Both the position numbers and the translations under genes were made by a program. DNA of 60,454 nucleotides from Verrucomicrobiaceae bacterium. Lineage in GTDB: Bacteria; Verrucomicrobiota; Verrucomicrobiia; Verrucomicrobiales; Verrucomicrobiaceae. This document shows, one piece after another, positions 1-9,048 of the stretch. Each line of letters starts with the position of its first letter. Within the stretch, counting starts at the first letter, position 1. A model generated the notes under the pieces. That model saw nothing but the letters and a program-made list of their open reading frames with translations. It was not told the DNA's origin and ran no database searches. Location of the stretch: contig CANNQP010000025.1 of assembly GCA_947507875.1 (NCBI GenBank), forward strand, positions 1-60,454, read 5' to 3'.

Positions 1-2195
1 AAGGCCCCGAACACTGGGAGCCGTTGGAGAGGCATCTCCGCGAGGTCGCGAAGATGGCCGGTGACTTTGCCGCCGCCTTCGGAGCCAAGGACTGGGGCCG
101 CCTCGCCGGGCTTTGGCATGATCTGGGGAAGTATTCGCGGGAGTTTCAGAACTATCTGCGGGCCGTGACCAGCGAAGCTCATTTGGAGGAGAAAGACCTG
201 CCTGGCCGAGTGGATCACTCGACGGCAGGTGCCCAGCATGCGGACAGTTCCATCAAGACAATGGGCAGGCTTCTAGCCTACCTCCTGGCAGGCCATCACG
301 CAGGATTACCAAACGGCATCAGCAGTTCAGACGGTGGTAGCTCGTTGGAGCAAAGGCTGCTGAAGAGCATCCCTGCCTGGGATGCGGCTCCGCCAGAAAT
401 CACCCAACTTCCTCAAATGCCCCGACCGCCAGCGTTTGCCTTTGCGAACGGTCAGGCGACCGGCTTTTTCCTGCGGATGCTCTTCTCCTGCTTGGTGGAT
501 GCCGATTTCCTCTGCACGGAGCGCTTCATGGATCGGGGAAGGGCCTCTCGACGTCCGAACAAGCTTCCAACCATCTTGGAGATGGAAGCTGCCCTGGGAA
601 GCCATCTTGCCCGGTTCGGCTTGCCTGCCACAGAGGTTCAAAAGCAGCGTGCAGGTATCCTCTCCGCCTGCTTGGACGCTGCCGAGCGCCCGGCTGGCCT
701 CTTCTCGCTCACTGTGCCGACGGGGGGAGGCAAGACCCTTTCATCACTCGCCTTTGCGCTGAAGCACGCCCGGCTTCATGGCATGGAGCGCGTGGTGTAT
801 GTCATTCCATTCACCAGCATCATCGAGCAGAACGCCCGCGTGTTTCGCGAAGCTCTGGCTGAGCTTGGTGAGCACGTGGTGCTCGAGCATCACTCGAATC
901 TCGATCCTGACTCAAAGCATGTGACGCAAACCACGCGCCTTGCTTCGGAGAACTGGGATGCCCGCCTCATTGTCACGACGAACGTGCAGTTCTTTGAGTC
1001 GCTCCATGCCAAGGAGACCTCGCGCTGTCGCAAGCTGCACCGGTTGGCAAAGAGCGTCATCATTCTGGATGAGGTGCAGACGCTACCCATCAGCTACATG
1101 CAGCCTTGCTTGCGTTCGCTGGAGCAATTGAGTGCCAACTACGGCAGCAGCGTCGTGCTCTGCACGGCCACCCAGCCTGCCATCGTGAAGCGGGACGACT
1201 TCAAGATCGGCCTGCCACCTCCTCATGAGATCATCCCTGACCCGAGGCAACTCTACGGCGCACTCAAGCGCGTGGAAGTTTCCGACCTCGGCACGGTGTC
1301 CGATGCCGACTTGGTTTCTCGCCTACATGGACACTCCCAAGTCCTTTGCATCGTCAGCACACGCCGCCATGCCGCCGATTTGTTTCGTGCCTTGCCAAAG
1401 GGGGGAGAGAATATCCATCTCAGTGCCCTCATGTGCCCGGAGCATCGCAGCGAGGTCATCGCAGAGATTCGCCAGCGTATGAAGCTCGGGCAGCCTTGCC
1501 GGGTGATCTCCACTCAGTTGATTGAAGCCGGAGTCGATCTCGATTTCCCGGTAGTTTATCGCTCACTAGCCGGGTTGGACTCGATTGCCCAGGCCGCAGG
1601 CCGCTGCAATCGAGAGGGGAAGCTACCCGGCATGGGACAGACCTTTGTCTTTACGCCTGAGCGGCCGATTCCCAAAGGCTACCTTCGGCAAAGCGCGCAA
1701 GTCAGCGCCCAAGTGCTTCCCGGTTATGCCGATGTGCTGGGCTTGGATGCCATCGAGCATTTCTTCCGCCTCCACTACTGGCAGCGCAGCAGTGAGATGG
1801 ATGCCAAGCACATCATGGAGTGCTGGCCTTCGCAGCCGCCCCGCAAGCCTGAAGAATTGTTTCTCTATCAGTTCAAGACTTGCTCCGAGAACTTCCGCTT
1901 CATCGAAAGCAACTACGAGTCCGTCATCATCCCGTGGGGACAGCGAGGCGAGCAGCTTCATGAAGACATCAAGGCCGCGTTTGATCCTCAGGATCAGTGG
2001 CCGCTCGCGCGGCGTGCCCAGCGCTTCATCGTCTCCATCCCGGACTGGTGCTTCAAGTCGCACATCGGCAAGAGCATCATCACTTATCACGACCGCTTTC
2101 ATGTGCTGAACAGCAGCGTGGACTACCATCCACAGATGGGCCTCACGCTGAGCAACGAACAACCCTACGACCCCGAATCCCTCATCTCCAGCTAA
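1..2195 (+). CDS. cas3: CRISPR-associated helicase/nuclease Cas3, type I-C (5' partial)
   Basis: Cas3 is the effector recruited by Cascade to nick and unwind target DNA. The frame is open to the window edge: codons from base 3 read GPEHWEPLERHLREV, a typical Cas3 N-terminus. The TTG at 24 is therefore not the start, and the true start lies upstream of base 1. The HD nuclease domain comes first (LWHDLGK, then DHSTAGAQHA and AGHHAG). The SF2 helicase follows, with Walker A TVPTGGGKT near base 715, DEVQ near base 1070, CTATQP as motif III, and a motif VI region QAAGRCNREG near base 1590. It is the first gene of the cas operon, and the TAA is 3 bp before cas5c. HD and helicase are fused in one chain, as is usual for I-C. 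No frameshift is seen. Confidence 0.96.
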   Translation, partial: GPEHWEPLERHLREVAKMAGDFAAAFGAKDWGRLAGLWHDLGKYSREFQNYLRAVTSEAHLEEKDLPGRVDHSTAGAQHADSSIKTMGRLLAYLLAGHHAGLPNGISSSDGGSSLEQRLLKSIPAWDAAPPEITQLPQMPRPPAFAFANGQATGFFLRMLFSCLVDADFLCTERFMDRGRASRRPNKLPTILEMEAALGSHLARFGLPATEVQKQRAGILSACLDAAERPAGLFSLTVPTGGGKTLSSLAFALKHARLHGMERVVYVIPFTSIIEQNARVFREALAELGEHVVLEHHSNLDPDSKHVTQTTRLASENWDARLIVTTNVQFFESLHAKETSRCRKLHRLAKSVIILDEVQTLPISYMQPCLRSLEQLSANYGSSVVLCTATQPAIVKRDDFKIGLPPPHEIIPDPRQLYGALKRVEVSDLGTVSDADLVSRLHGHSQVLCIVSTRRHAADLFRALPKGGENIHLSALMCPEHRSEVIAEIRQRMKLGQPCRVISTQLIEAGVDLDFPVVYRSLAGLDSIAQAAGRCNREGKLPGMGQTFVFTPERPIPKGYLRQSAQVSAQVLPGYADVLGLDAIEHFFRLHYWQRSSEMDAKHIMECWPSQPPRKPEELFLYQFKTCSENFRFIESNYESVIIPWGQRGEQLHEDIKAAFDPQDQWPLARRAQRFIVSIPDWCFKSHIGKSIITYHDRFHVLNSSVDYHPQMGLTLSNEQPYDPESLISS

Positions 2196-2909
<714 letters not shown>

Positions 2910-2911
2910 CC

Positions 2912-4783
2912 ATGATTCTCCAAGCATTGAATGAACTCTATGAGCGGCTGGCGGATGATCCGGCCTACGAACTGCCGCGCCCAGGATACAGCACGCAGAA
3001 GGTGAGCTTCTGTGTGGTGCTCAAGCCGGATGGAACTCTGGTTGGCATTGAGGATGTCCGGCAGGAGCGCATCGAACGAACCAAAGGGGGCAAGGAGAAG
3101 AAGTTTCACTTCCCACGCCAGTTGGCTCTGCCAGGGGGAGCAAAACCCACCGGCAAGGTCACCGCAAACAGCATCGGAAAGAAGGCGGGACTGTTCTGGA
3201 ACGATGCTGGCTATATGCTTGGGATTGACATAGCCAATGACGGGACTGTTTCCCGTGCCCCGGCCAAACTACAAGCATTTAGAGCAAATCACATCGCACT
3301 ATCAAAGACTTTAAAGGACGAGGGCCTTCAAGCGGTTTGTGCATTCTTGGGCGGTAGCGATGTTGTATCCTATGATCCTGCGCCCAACGCGATTGAGTTT
3401 CTCCGAGGCTTCGGTGTTTTCCAAATAGTCGGTGAGTCTGCTTATGTTCATCAACGAGTAAGCATCAAACAACACATAGAAAGCGGCACCAAAGGTCCTG
3501 TGGGTAAGACCGGCGTTTGTTTGGTCACCGGCAAAGATTTGCCAATAGCGCGGCTACATGAACCAAAGATCAAGAATGTTGCTGCTGCCAGTCCACCGCC
3601 GGGAGGTGGCGCTTTATTGGTCGCGTTTGATAAGGATGCCTTTCGATCCTACGGAAAAGAACAAGGCGGCAATGCACCCGTAAGTGAGTCGGCTGCCTTT
3701 GCCTACACCAACGCTCTCAACTCGATGCTCGGCGGCCGTCAGTCGCACCGGCACCGCGTCATTATCGGTGACGCCACCACGGTTTTCTGGACCGAAAAGC
3801 CAGCCAAAATGGAATCGTTGTTCGCGGAATTCATTCAAGGCAACCAGATCGCCGAGGAGGAAACAGAGGCTACGCAGGATGAGGGGCTCGCCACACGATT
3901 GAAAGTGTTCATGGAAATCCTCCGGCAAGGAGGCGGTGCGGAACTTGGCAAATTGGGCGACGATCCTTTGACCAAGTTCTTTATCCTTGGCCTCTCGCCC
4001 AATGCCTCCCGCTTGTCCGTGCGCTTCTGGCATGTCGCCACACTTGGACAGATGGTGGACAAGCTGAAGGCTCATTACGATGCGCTGCGGGTCCGGCGCT
4101 CTTCAGACAAAGACCCTGAGTTTCCGGCCGCGTGGCAGTTGCTGCGGCAGACAGGACGCGAGTCGAAGGACATTCCTCCGGTCCTCGCTGGACCACTCAT
4201 GCAGGCAATTCTCACCGGCAGCCGATACCCCCAAGGATTGTTCAGCGCCGTCTTGAATCGCATAAGGGCTGATCGCCGCATCGACCCATTTGGGCGGGGA
4301 GAGACTCCTGCGGAAACAGGTGAGATACGAAGAGCCGCCTACCTCCGCGTCTGCATTTTTAAAGCCTTTTTAACACGAAACCACCAGCAAGACATCCCCA
4401 TGAGCCTCGACGCAAACCGAACTGAACCCGCCTACCTGCTTGGTCGCCTTTTCGCGGCCTTGGAGAAAACCCAGGAAGATGCACTCCCCAGCATCAATGC
4501 CACCATCCGCGACCGCTTTTATAGTGCCGTCTCGGCCACACCCGGCAGCGTCTTCCCAAGGCTCTTGCGCACCTATCAGCATCATTTAACCAAGGCCGCT
4601 TCCGAGAACGGGCAGGGCTACAAGGTCAACAGGGAGAAGTTGATTCAAGAGATCACCGACAAGCTGACAGGAATGCCCGCTCACCTCGCCCTCGAAGGCC
4701 AAGGGCTCTTCGCCATCGGCTACTACCATCAACGCCAAGACTTCTTCTCCAAGAAAGACAAACCCGAACCCACGCAAGCCTAA
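2912..4783 (+). CDS. cas8c: Cas8c (Csd1) large subunit of type I-C Cascade
   Basis: Cas8c recognises the PAM and stabilises the R-loop in I-C Cascade. The 623-residue length and the order between cas5c and cas7c fit Csd1. The N-terminus (MILQALNELYERLADDP) and the C-terminal helical region (AYLLGRLFAALEKTQ near residue 507) are family-like. Bases about 3210-3590 use noticeably more A/T and rarer codons (ATA, AGA, TTA) than the flanks. This could reflect recombination in the PAM-sensing half, but I have only judged it by eye. The C-terminal part is probably also translated separately as Cas11c. Confidence 0.94.
   Translation: MILQALNELYERLADDPAYELPRPGYSTQKVSFCVVLKPDGTLVGIEDVRQERIERTKGGKEKKFHFPRQLALPGGAKPTGKVTANSIGKKAGLFWNDAGYMLGIDIANDGTVSRAPAKLQAFRANHIALSKTLKDEGLQAVCAFLGGSDVVSYDPAPNAIEFLRGFGVFQIVGESAYVHQRVSIKQHIESGTKGPVGKTGVCLVTGKDLPIARLHEPKIKNVAAASPPPGGGALLVAFDKDAFRSYGKEQGGNAPVSESAAFAYTNALNSMLGGRQSHRHRVIIGDATTVFWTEKPAKMESLFAEFIQGNQIAEEETEATQDEGLATRLKVFMEILRQGGGAELGKLGDDPLTKFFILGLSPNASRLSVRFWHVATLGQMVDKLKAHYDALRVRRSSDKDPEFPAAWQLLRQTGRESKDIPPVLAGPLMQAILTGSRYPQGLFSAVLNRIRADRRIDPFGRGETPAETGEIRRAAYLRVCIFKAFLTRNHQQDIPMSLDANRTEPAYLLGRLFAALEKTQEDALPSINATIRDRFYSAVSATPGSVFPRLLRTYQHHLTKAASENGQGYKVNREKLIQEITDKLTGMPAHLALEGQGLFAIGYYHQRQDFFSKKDKPEPTQA
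4400..4783 (+). CDS. cas11c: Predicted internally initiated Cas11c small subunit (in frame within cas8c)
   Basis: It is known for type I-C that the small subunit Cas11c is made from an internal start in cas8c. An in-frame ATG at 4400 begins MSLDANRTEPAYLLGRLFAA and would give a 127-residue, mostly helical protein ending at the cas8c stop. This matches the expected size and the domain boundary, because the residues just before it look like the end of a preceding domain. There is no clear Shine-Dalgarno sequence upstream, but most genes in this window lack one. The start is an inference from family knowledge and position. Confidence 0.55.
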   Translation: MSLDANRTEPAYLLGRLFAALEKTQEDALPSINATIRDRFYSAVSATPGSVFPRLLRTYQHHLTKAASENGQGYKVNREKLIQEITDKLTGMPAHLALEGQGLFAIGYYHQRQDFFSKKDKPEPTQA

Positions 4784-4813
4784 CCCCTTCAACCAATCCA
4801 ACTCCATACCCCT

Positions 4814-5734
4814 ATGAACAACCGCTACGACTTCATTTACCTCTTCGACGTTAAAGACGGCAACCCCAATGGCGACCCCGATGCCGGCAACCTTCCACGC
4901 ATTGATCCAGAAACGGGTCATGGCCTCGTCACTGATGTCTGCCTCAAGCGCAAGGTCAGGAACTTTGTTTCCCTGACCCGCTCCACGGACGACAAGTTTT
5001 GCATTTTCGTGAGAGAGAAAGCCGTGCTCAATGAAACCATTGAGCGTGCCTACTCTGAAAGCGATGCGGTTAAGGCTTCTCTGGCAGCTTGGGAAGCTTG
5101 GAAGAAGGACAAAAAGGCAGCCAAACCTGACAAGGCTTACGAGGACGTGGCTCGCGACTGGTTATGCCATAACTTTTATGACATCAGGGCTTTTGGTGCC
5201 GTCCTCTCGACGGGCGATGAAAAGGAGGTTCCCGGAGTGAAAGGGAAAATCAAAATGACCGCTGGTCAGGTTCGCGGGCCCGTTCAGTTCGCATTTGGCA
5301 GAAGTGTTGATCCAGTCGTCACATCGGAACATGCCGTCACCCGATGCGCAGTCACCAATGAGAAGGACCTCGAAAAGGAACGCACCATAGGCCGCAAGTT
5401 CACTGTTCCGTATGGCCTCTACCAAGCCCATGGCTTCATCAATCCCTTCCTCGCCAAGCAGACGGGTTTTGGCGACGAAGACCTCTCGCTGTTCTGGGAT
5501 GCCTTGAAGAACATGTTCGAGCACGACCGCAGCGCTGCGCGTGGTCTGATGGGAGCCCAGAAGATCATCATCTTTAAGCACGACTCCGCGCTCGGCAGCG
5601 CACCTGCGAACAAGCTCTTCGATCTCGTCTCTGTGAAGCGCAAAGAAGGGGTGCAAGTCCCTCGCAGCTTCTCCGACTACGAAGTGACCATCGGAACGCC
5701 CCCCGCAGGCGTGGAGATCATTGAGATGCTCTGA
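4814..5734 (+). CDS. cas7c: Cas7c (Csd2) crRNA backbone subunit, type I-C
   Basis: Cas7c forms the helical backbone that binds the crRNA spacer. The 306-residue length and the start ([20 protein letters not shown]) are diagnostic of Csd2, as is the later [17 protein letters not shown] segment. It starts 30 bp after cas8c, the largest gap so far in the operon, and ends 2 bp before the GTG of cas4. The C-terminus is intact. Confidence 0.95.
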   Translation: MNNRYDFIYLFDVKDGNPNGDPDAGNLPRIDPETGHGLVTDVCLKRKVRNFVSLTRSTDDKFCIFVREKAVLNETIERAYSESDAVKASLAAWEAWKKDKKAAKPDKAYEDVARDWLCHNFYDIRAFGAVLSTGDEKEVPGVKGKIKMTAGQVRGPVQFAFGRSVDPVVTSEHAVTRCAVTNEKDLEKERTIGRKFTVPYGLYQAHGFINPFLAKQTGFGDEDLSLFWDALKNMFEHDRSAARGLMGAQKIIIFKHDSALGSAPANKLFDLVSVKRKEGVQVPRSFSDYEVTIGTPPAGVEIIEML

Positions 5735-5736
5735 CC

Positions 5737-6432
5737 GTGGACCTCTTGCCCATCTCCGCCTTGCAACACCTGCTCTACTGTGAGCGCCAGTGTGCGCTCA
5801 TCCATGTGGAGCAGGTGTGGGCGGAGAATCAATTCACGGTGGAAGGGAATGTGATGCACGAGAAGGCGCATGACGGCCCGGACGAGACGCGGGCCGGTGT
5901 GCGTGTCGTGCGTGGGCTGGCGGTGAAGTCGGAAGCGCTCGGCCTCTCCGGCCAGTGCGATGTGGTGGAGTTTCACGGTGGTCCACACAGTCCTGTGTGC
6001 GGCGGCTCCATTCTCCCCATCGAATACAAACGCGGCAAGCCGAAGGCCCACCGGGCGGATGAGGTGCAGCTTTGTGCGCAGGCGATGTGCCTGGAAGAGA
6101 TGCTAGGGGCTTCCATCCCCGAAGGCCGGATCTTTTACGGGCAGACGCGACGCCGCACGGATGTGGTCTTGGATGCGGACCTCCGCGCCCTGACCACAGG
6201 CACCGCGCGGCGGCTCCGCGAGATGATCGCCAGCCGCCGCACGCCACCCGCCGTCTATGAGGAGCGGAAGTGCGAGGCCTGTTCCCTGAAGGAGCTGTGC
6301 ATGCCCCAAGCCATGCGTTTTCAAAAGGGAGCTGGAGCCTGGTTCACCCGGCAAATGGCGGAGCTGACCACCGAAAGCGGCACGGGTTTGCAACCTGTTC
6401 ATTCCCCCAAAGCACGCCAAGCCAAAGGTTGA
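5737..6432 (+). CDS. cas4: Cas4 Fe-S nuclease, type I-C adaptation
   Basis: Cas4 trims prespacers and enforces PAM choice together with Cas1. The 231-residue protein has the four cluster cysteines (C15, then C179, C182 and C188 in KCEACSLKELC). The RecB-like nuclease residues are D75, E96 and K98 (PIEYKRGKP), with Q111 following. The start is GTG, 2 bp after the cas7c stop. The last 17 residues (TESGTGLQPVHSPKARQ and on) are encoded by one side of a REP-like inverted repeat and look like an added tail. The functional domain seems to end near residue 210. Confidence 0.94.
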   Translation: MDLLPISALQHLLYCERQCALIHVEQVWAENQFTVEGNVMHEKAHDGPDETRAGVRVVRGLAVKSEALGLSGQCDVVEFHGGPHSPVCGGSILPIEYKRGKPKAHRADEVQLCAQAMCLEEMLGASIPEGRIFYGQTRRRTDVVLDADLRALTTGTARRLREMIASRRTPPAVYEERKCEACSLKELCMPQAMRFQKGAGAWFTRQMAELTTESGTGLQPVHSPKARQAKG

Positions 6433-6443
6433 AACCCTGTGCC
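6379..6443. repeat. REP-like imperfect inverted repeat at the cas4-cas1 junction
   Basis: The left arm (6379-6395, GGCACGGGTTTGCAACC) and the right arm (6427-6443, GGTTGAAACCCTGTGCC) are reverse complements at 14 of 17 positions, separated by 31 bp. The element spans the last codons of cas4, its stop and the short gap before cas1. It resembles small palindromic elements dispersed in genomes, but no second copy is evident in this window. It could act as an attenuating hairpin between interference and adaptation genes, or be an inserted repeat. Confidence 0.5.
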
Positions 6444-6453
6444 ACCTTCCCTC

Positions 6454-7482
6454 ATGAAAAAGCACCTCAATACCCTCTTCATCACGCTCGAAGGCGCCTG
6501 GCTGGGCAAGGACGGGGAGGCGGTCATCGTGCGTCATGAGCACGAGACGAAAATCCGCGTGCCACTGCACAACCTGGACGGCATCGTCGCGCTCGGCTGG
6601 GACATCTCCTGCAGCGCCCCGCTCATGGCCGCCTGTGCGGAGAAGGGCGTGACGCTCTCGTTTTGCACCCCGTATGGGAAGTTTCAGGCGGCGGTGCGCG
6701 GCTTCACCAGCGGGAATGTGCTGCTCCGACGCGAGCAATACCGTCGTGCCGACGACGAGGCCGCCAGCGTGGGCATCGCCCGGCACATGATCGCCGCGAA
6801 GATCGCCAACCAGCGCACGGTGCTCCAGCGTGCCATCCGTGACCACGGCGGGGACGAACGCACGGCCACGCTGCACGCGACCTGCATCGAGCTGGCCTAC
6901 AATGCCCAAGTGACCAGCCGGGAGGGTTCCTTGGACACCCTGCGCGGCATCGAGGGAGATGCGGCGAAGCGCTACTTCGAGGCCTTCCCGCACCTCATCA
7001 CGAATGCCGCCTTCACTTTCAACGGACGCGTGAAGCGACCGCCCACCGATCCGGTGAACGCGATGCTTTCCTTTCTGTATGCCATGCTCGCGCATGATTG
7101 CCGCAGTGCCTGCGAGACCGTGGGCCTGGATCCGCAGGTGGGCTTCCTGCATCGCGACAGGCCCGGCCGCGCCTCCCTGGCGCTCGACCTCATGGAGGAG
7201 CTGCGCCCCGTCCTGGCCGACCGCCTCGTTTTGAGCCTGATCAACCGCCAGCAGGTGAAAGCGACCGACTTCACCACGAAAGAGAACGGCGCGGTGGAGA
7301 TGAAGGACAGCACGCGGAAAGCCGTGCTCGTGGCCTACCAGGAGCGGAAGCAGCAGGAGCTGGAGCACCCCTTTCTGGGCGAAAAGGTGACGCTTGGCCT
7401 CGTCTGCCACCTCCAGGCCCGCCTACTCGCCCGCCACCTGCGCGGCGACCTCGACGCCTACCCGGCCTTTCTTTGGAAGTAA
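6454..7482 (+). CDS. cas1: Cas1 integrase, type I-C
   Basis: Cas1 integrates prespacers at the leader end of the array, acting with Cas2. The protein starting at ATG 6454 is 342 residues and begins MKKHLNTLFITLEGAWL. An in-frame GTG at 6439 would add five residues that do not fit the family start and lie in the inverted repeat, so it is rejected. Metal-binding residues are visible: E167 in RGIEGDAAKRYF, H233 in GFLHRDRPGRASLALD, and the acidic residues D245 and E248/E249 after it. It lies 36 bp before cas2. The gene appears intact. Confidence 0.95.
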   Translation: MKKHLNTLFITLEGAWLGKDGEAVIVRHEHETKIRVPLHNLDGIVALGWDISCSAPLMAACAEKGVTLSFCTPYGKFQAAVRGFTSGNVLLRREQYRRADDEAASVGIARHMIAAKIANQRTVLQRAIRDHGGDERTATLHATCIELAYNAQVTSREGSLDTLRGIEGDAAKRYFEAFPHLITNAAFTFNGRVKRPPTDPVNAMLSFLYAMLAHDCRSACETVGLDPQVGFLHRDRPGRASLALDLMEELRPVLADRLVLSLINRQQVKATDFTTKENGAVEMKDSTRKAVLVAYQERKQQELEHPFLGEKVTLGLVCHLQARLLARHLRGDLDAYPAFLWK

Positions 7483-7518
7483 GCACCACCAAGCAACCAC
7501 GAACCAAGAACAACTCCC

Positions 7519-7809
7519 ATGTATGTCCTGATCACCTACGATGTCGCCACCAGCACGGCGGGAGGCACGCGCCGACTGCGCCAGGTGGCGAAGGCCTGCC
7601 TTGACTACGGGCAGCGGGTGCAGAACAGCGTCTTCGAGTGCAAGCTCGACCCCGGCCAGATGGCAGCCCTGCGGGCAAGGCTCGAAAAGATCATCGATGC
7701 GGAGCACGACAGCCTGCGCTACTACCACCTCGGCAACCACTGGGAGCGGCGGGTGGACCATGTGGGGGCCAAGGCCACCTACAACGTGGAGGGACCGCTC
7801 ATCGTGTGA
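7519..7809 (+). CDS. cas2: Cas2 adaptation subunit, type I-C
   Basis: Cas2 is the structural dimer that bridges two Cas1 dimers during spacer integration. The 96-residue protein starts MYVLITYDVATSTAGG, the expected first beta strand with a metal-site aspartate (D8). It contains RLRQVAKACLDYGQRVQNSV, the typical helix and second strand. Length and position as the last cas gene before the leader are canonical. The stop is 189 bp from the first repeat. Confidence 0.95.
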   Translation: MYVLITYDVATSTAGGTRRLRQVAKACLDYGQRVQNSVFECKLDPGQMAALRARLEKIIDAEHDSLRYYHLGNHWERRVDHVGAKATYNVEGPLIV

Positions 7810-7998
7810 AAAAATCACTGGGTGCGAACGTGAAGTGATGCACCTTGCGGGAGGAGGTTCGCGGAAAGCGCACGTCCCTGAACGTCAGGTTCTTTGCTAG
7901 AACACCAACCCCCAGATTGCTAGGCCCCAAGCTTCAGCAGGCAGGTTCGCTCAAAGCCATGAAGTTGACCCTCCGCTTGGCTTGGTCTAAAGCCTAGC
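7810..7998 (+). promoter_or_regulatory. CRISPR leader with predicted pre-crRNA promoter
   Basis: This is the non-coding stretch between cas2 and the first repeat. The best promoter match on the + strand is TTGACC (7965-7970), a 17-bp spacer, then TAAAGC (7988-7993). That would start transcription at about 7999-8001, the first bases of repeat 1. The -35 matches consensus at five of six positions and the -10 is weak. A short palindrome CCTGAACGTCAGG lies upstream. New spacers should enter at the 7998/7999 boundary. Confidence 0.65.
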
Positions 7999-9034
7999 GT
8001 CGCCGCTCTCACGAGCGGCGCGGATTGAAACTGGAGCCTGACACGATCGGCAATCTTTATGCCGTGTCGCCGCTCTCACGAGCGGCGCGGATTGAAACAG
8101 GAATGACATAATTTTGATGTGGGGTTGAGGTGGTCGCCGCTCTCACGAGCGGCGCGGATTGAAACGTCATAGTCGAAGCGCATGAGGCGGCAACGTGACG
8201 TCGCCGCTCTCACGAGCGGCGCGGATTGAAACAAAAAATAACCTCTAGCCTGCCGGAGCGATTCACGTCGCCGCTCTCACGAGCGGCGCGGATTGAAACT
8301 ACCACACTCACCGTGCTGCCATCCCAGACTAGAGTCGCCGCTCTCACGAGCGGCGCGGATTGAAACTCCCACCAGGTCTGCGCCTGCCATTTTGCGTTCA
8401 GTCGCCGCTCTCACGAGCGGCGCGGATTGAAACTCCGCTAGTTTAGCTACTGTAATTTTCTTTACCGTCGCCGCTCTCACGAGCGGCGCGGATTGAAACA
8501 CCATTTTCGACTCAGCGGCGTGGACGGTGACACGTCGCCGCTCTCACGAGCGGCGCGGATTGAAACCCCTCGCACAGCGTCACCCCATCCAGTGAGCTAC
8601 GTCGCCGCTCTCACGAGCGGCGCGGATTGAAACCAGTCACTGCGGCATTGTCTCTAACCGTCAGAGGTCGCCGCTCTCACGAGCGGCGCGGATTGAAACC
8701 GTGTGAAGCCTACGCTTCCCCGCATGACACCGAGTCGCCGCTCTCACGAGCGGCGCGGATTGAAACTGCTATGTTGTGGGCCGCTATCCACACAAGACGC
8801 GTCGCCGCTCTCACGAGCGGCGCGGATTGAAACTAACCAAGAACAGCAACGCAGACGGCGACTATGAGTCGCCGCTCTCACGAGCGGCGCGGATTGAAAC
8901 ATCCTACGCTTCATGCCTCGCGCTGAGGGATAGGGTCGCCGCTCTCACGAGCGGCGCGGATTGAAACCCGTTGTTTCGGCTGCCATCCTTTTACGGCCGA
9001 CGTCGCCGCTCTCACGAGCGGCGCGGATTGAAAC
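7999..9034 (+). CRISPR. Type I-C CRISPR array: 16 repeats of 33 bp, 15 spacers of 33-34 bp
   Basis: Repeats begin at 7999, 8066, 8133, 8200, 8267, 8334, 8401, 8467, 8534, 8601, 8667, 8734, 8801, 8868, 8935 and 9002. All 16 read identically, including the last one. Each repeat holds a perfect 8-bp stem (CGCCGCTC / GAGCGGCG) around a TCAC loop, followed by CGGATTGAAAC. That is an 11-nt 5' handle as expected after Cas5c cleavage at the stem base. Thirteen spacers are 34 bp; spacers 7 and 10 are 33 bp. The ATTGAAAC end and the leader at the cas2 side give + strand transcription. No spacer matches other sequence in the window by eye. Confidence 0.98.
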
Positions 9035-9048
9035 TTGAGGAGAGCTCA

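Noticed and set aside
24..26. TTG at base 24 as the start of cas3
   Set aside because: The frame is open to base 3 and the residues before the TTG match the Cas3 N-terminus, so the gene is cut by the window edge.
6103..7410. 435-residue minus-strand open frame antisense to cas4 and cas1
   Set aside because: Same reason: the sense strand carries clear Cas4 and Cas1 motifs.
8315..8988. Spacers 5 and 15 share the 10-mer GCTGCCATCC
   Set aside because: Ten bases among 15 spacers can match by chance and the flanks differ, so a common target is not supported.
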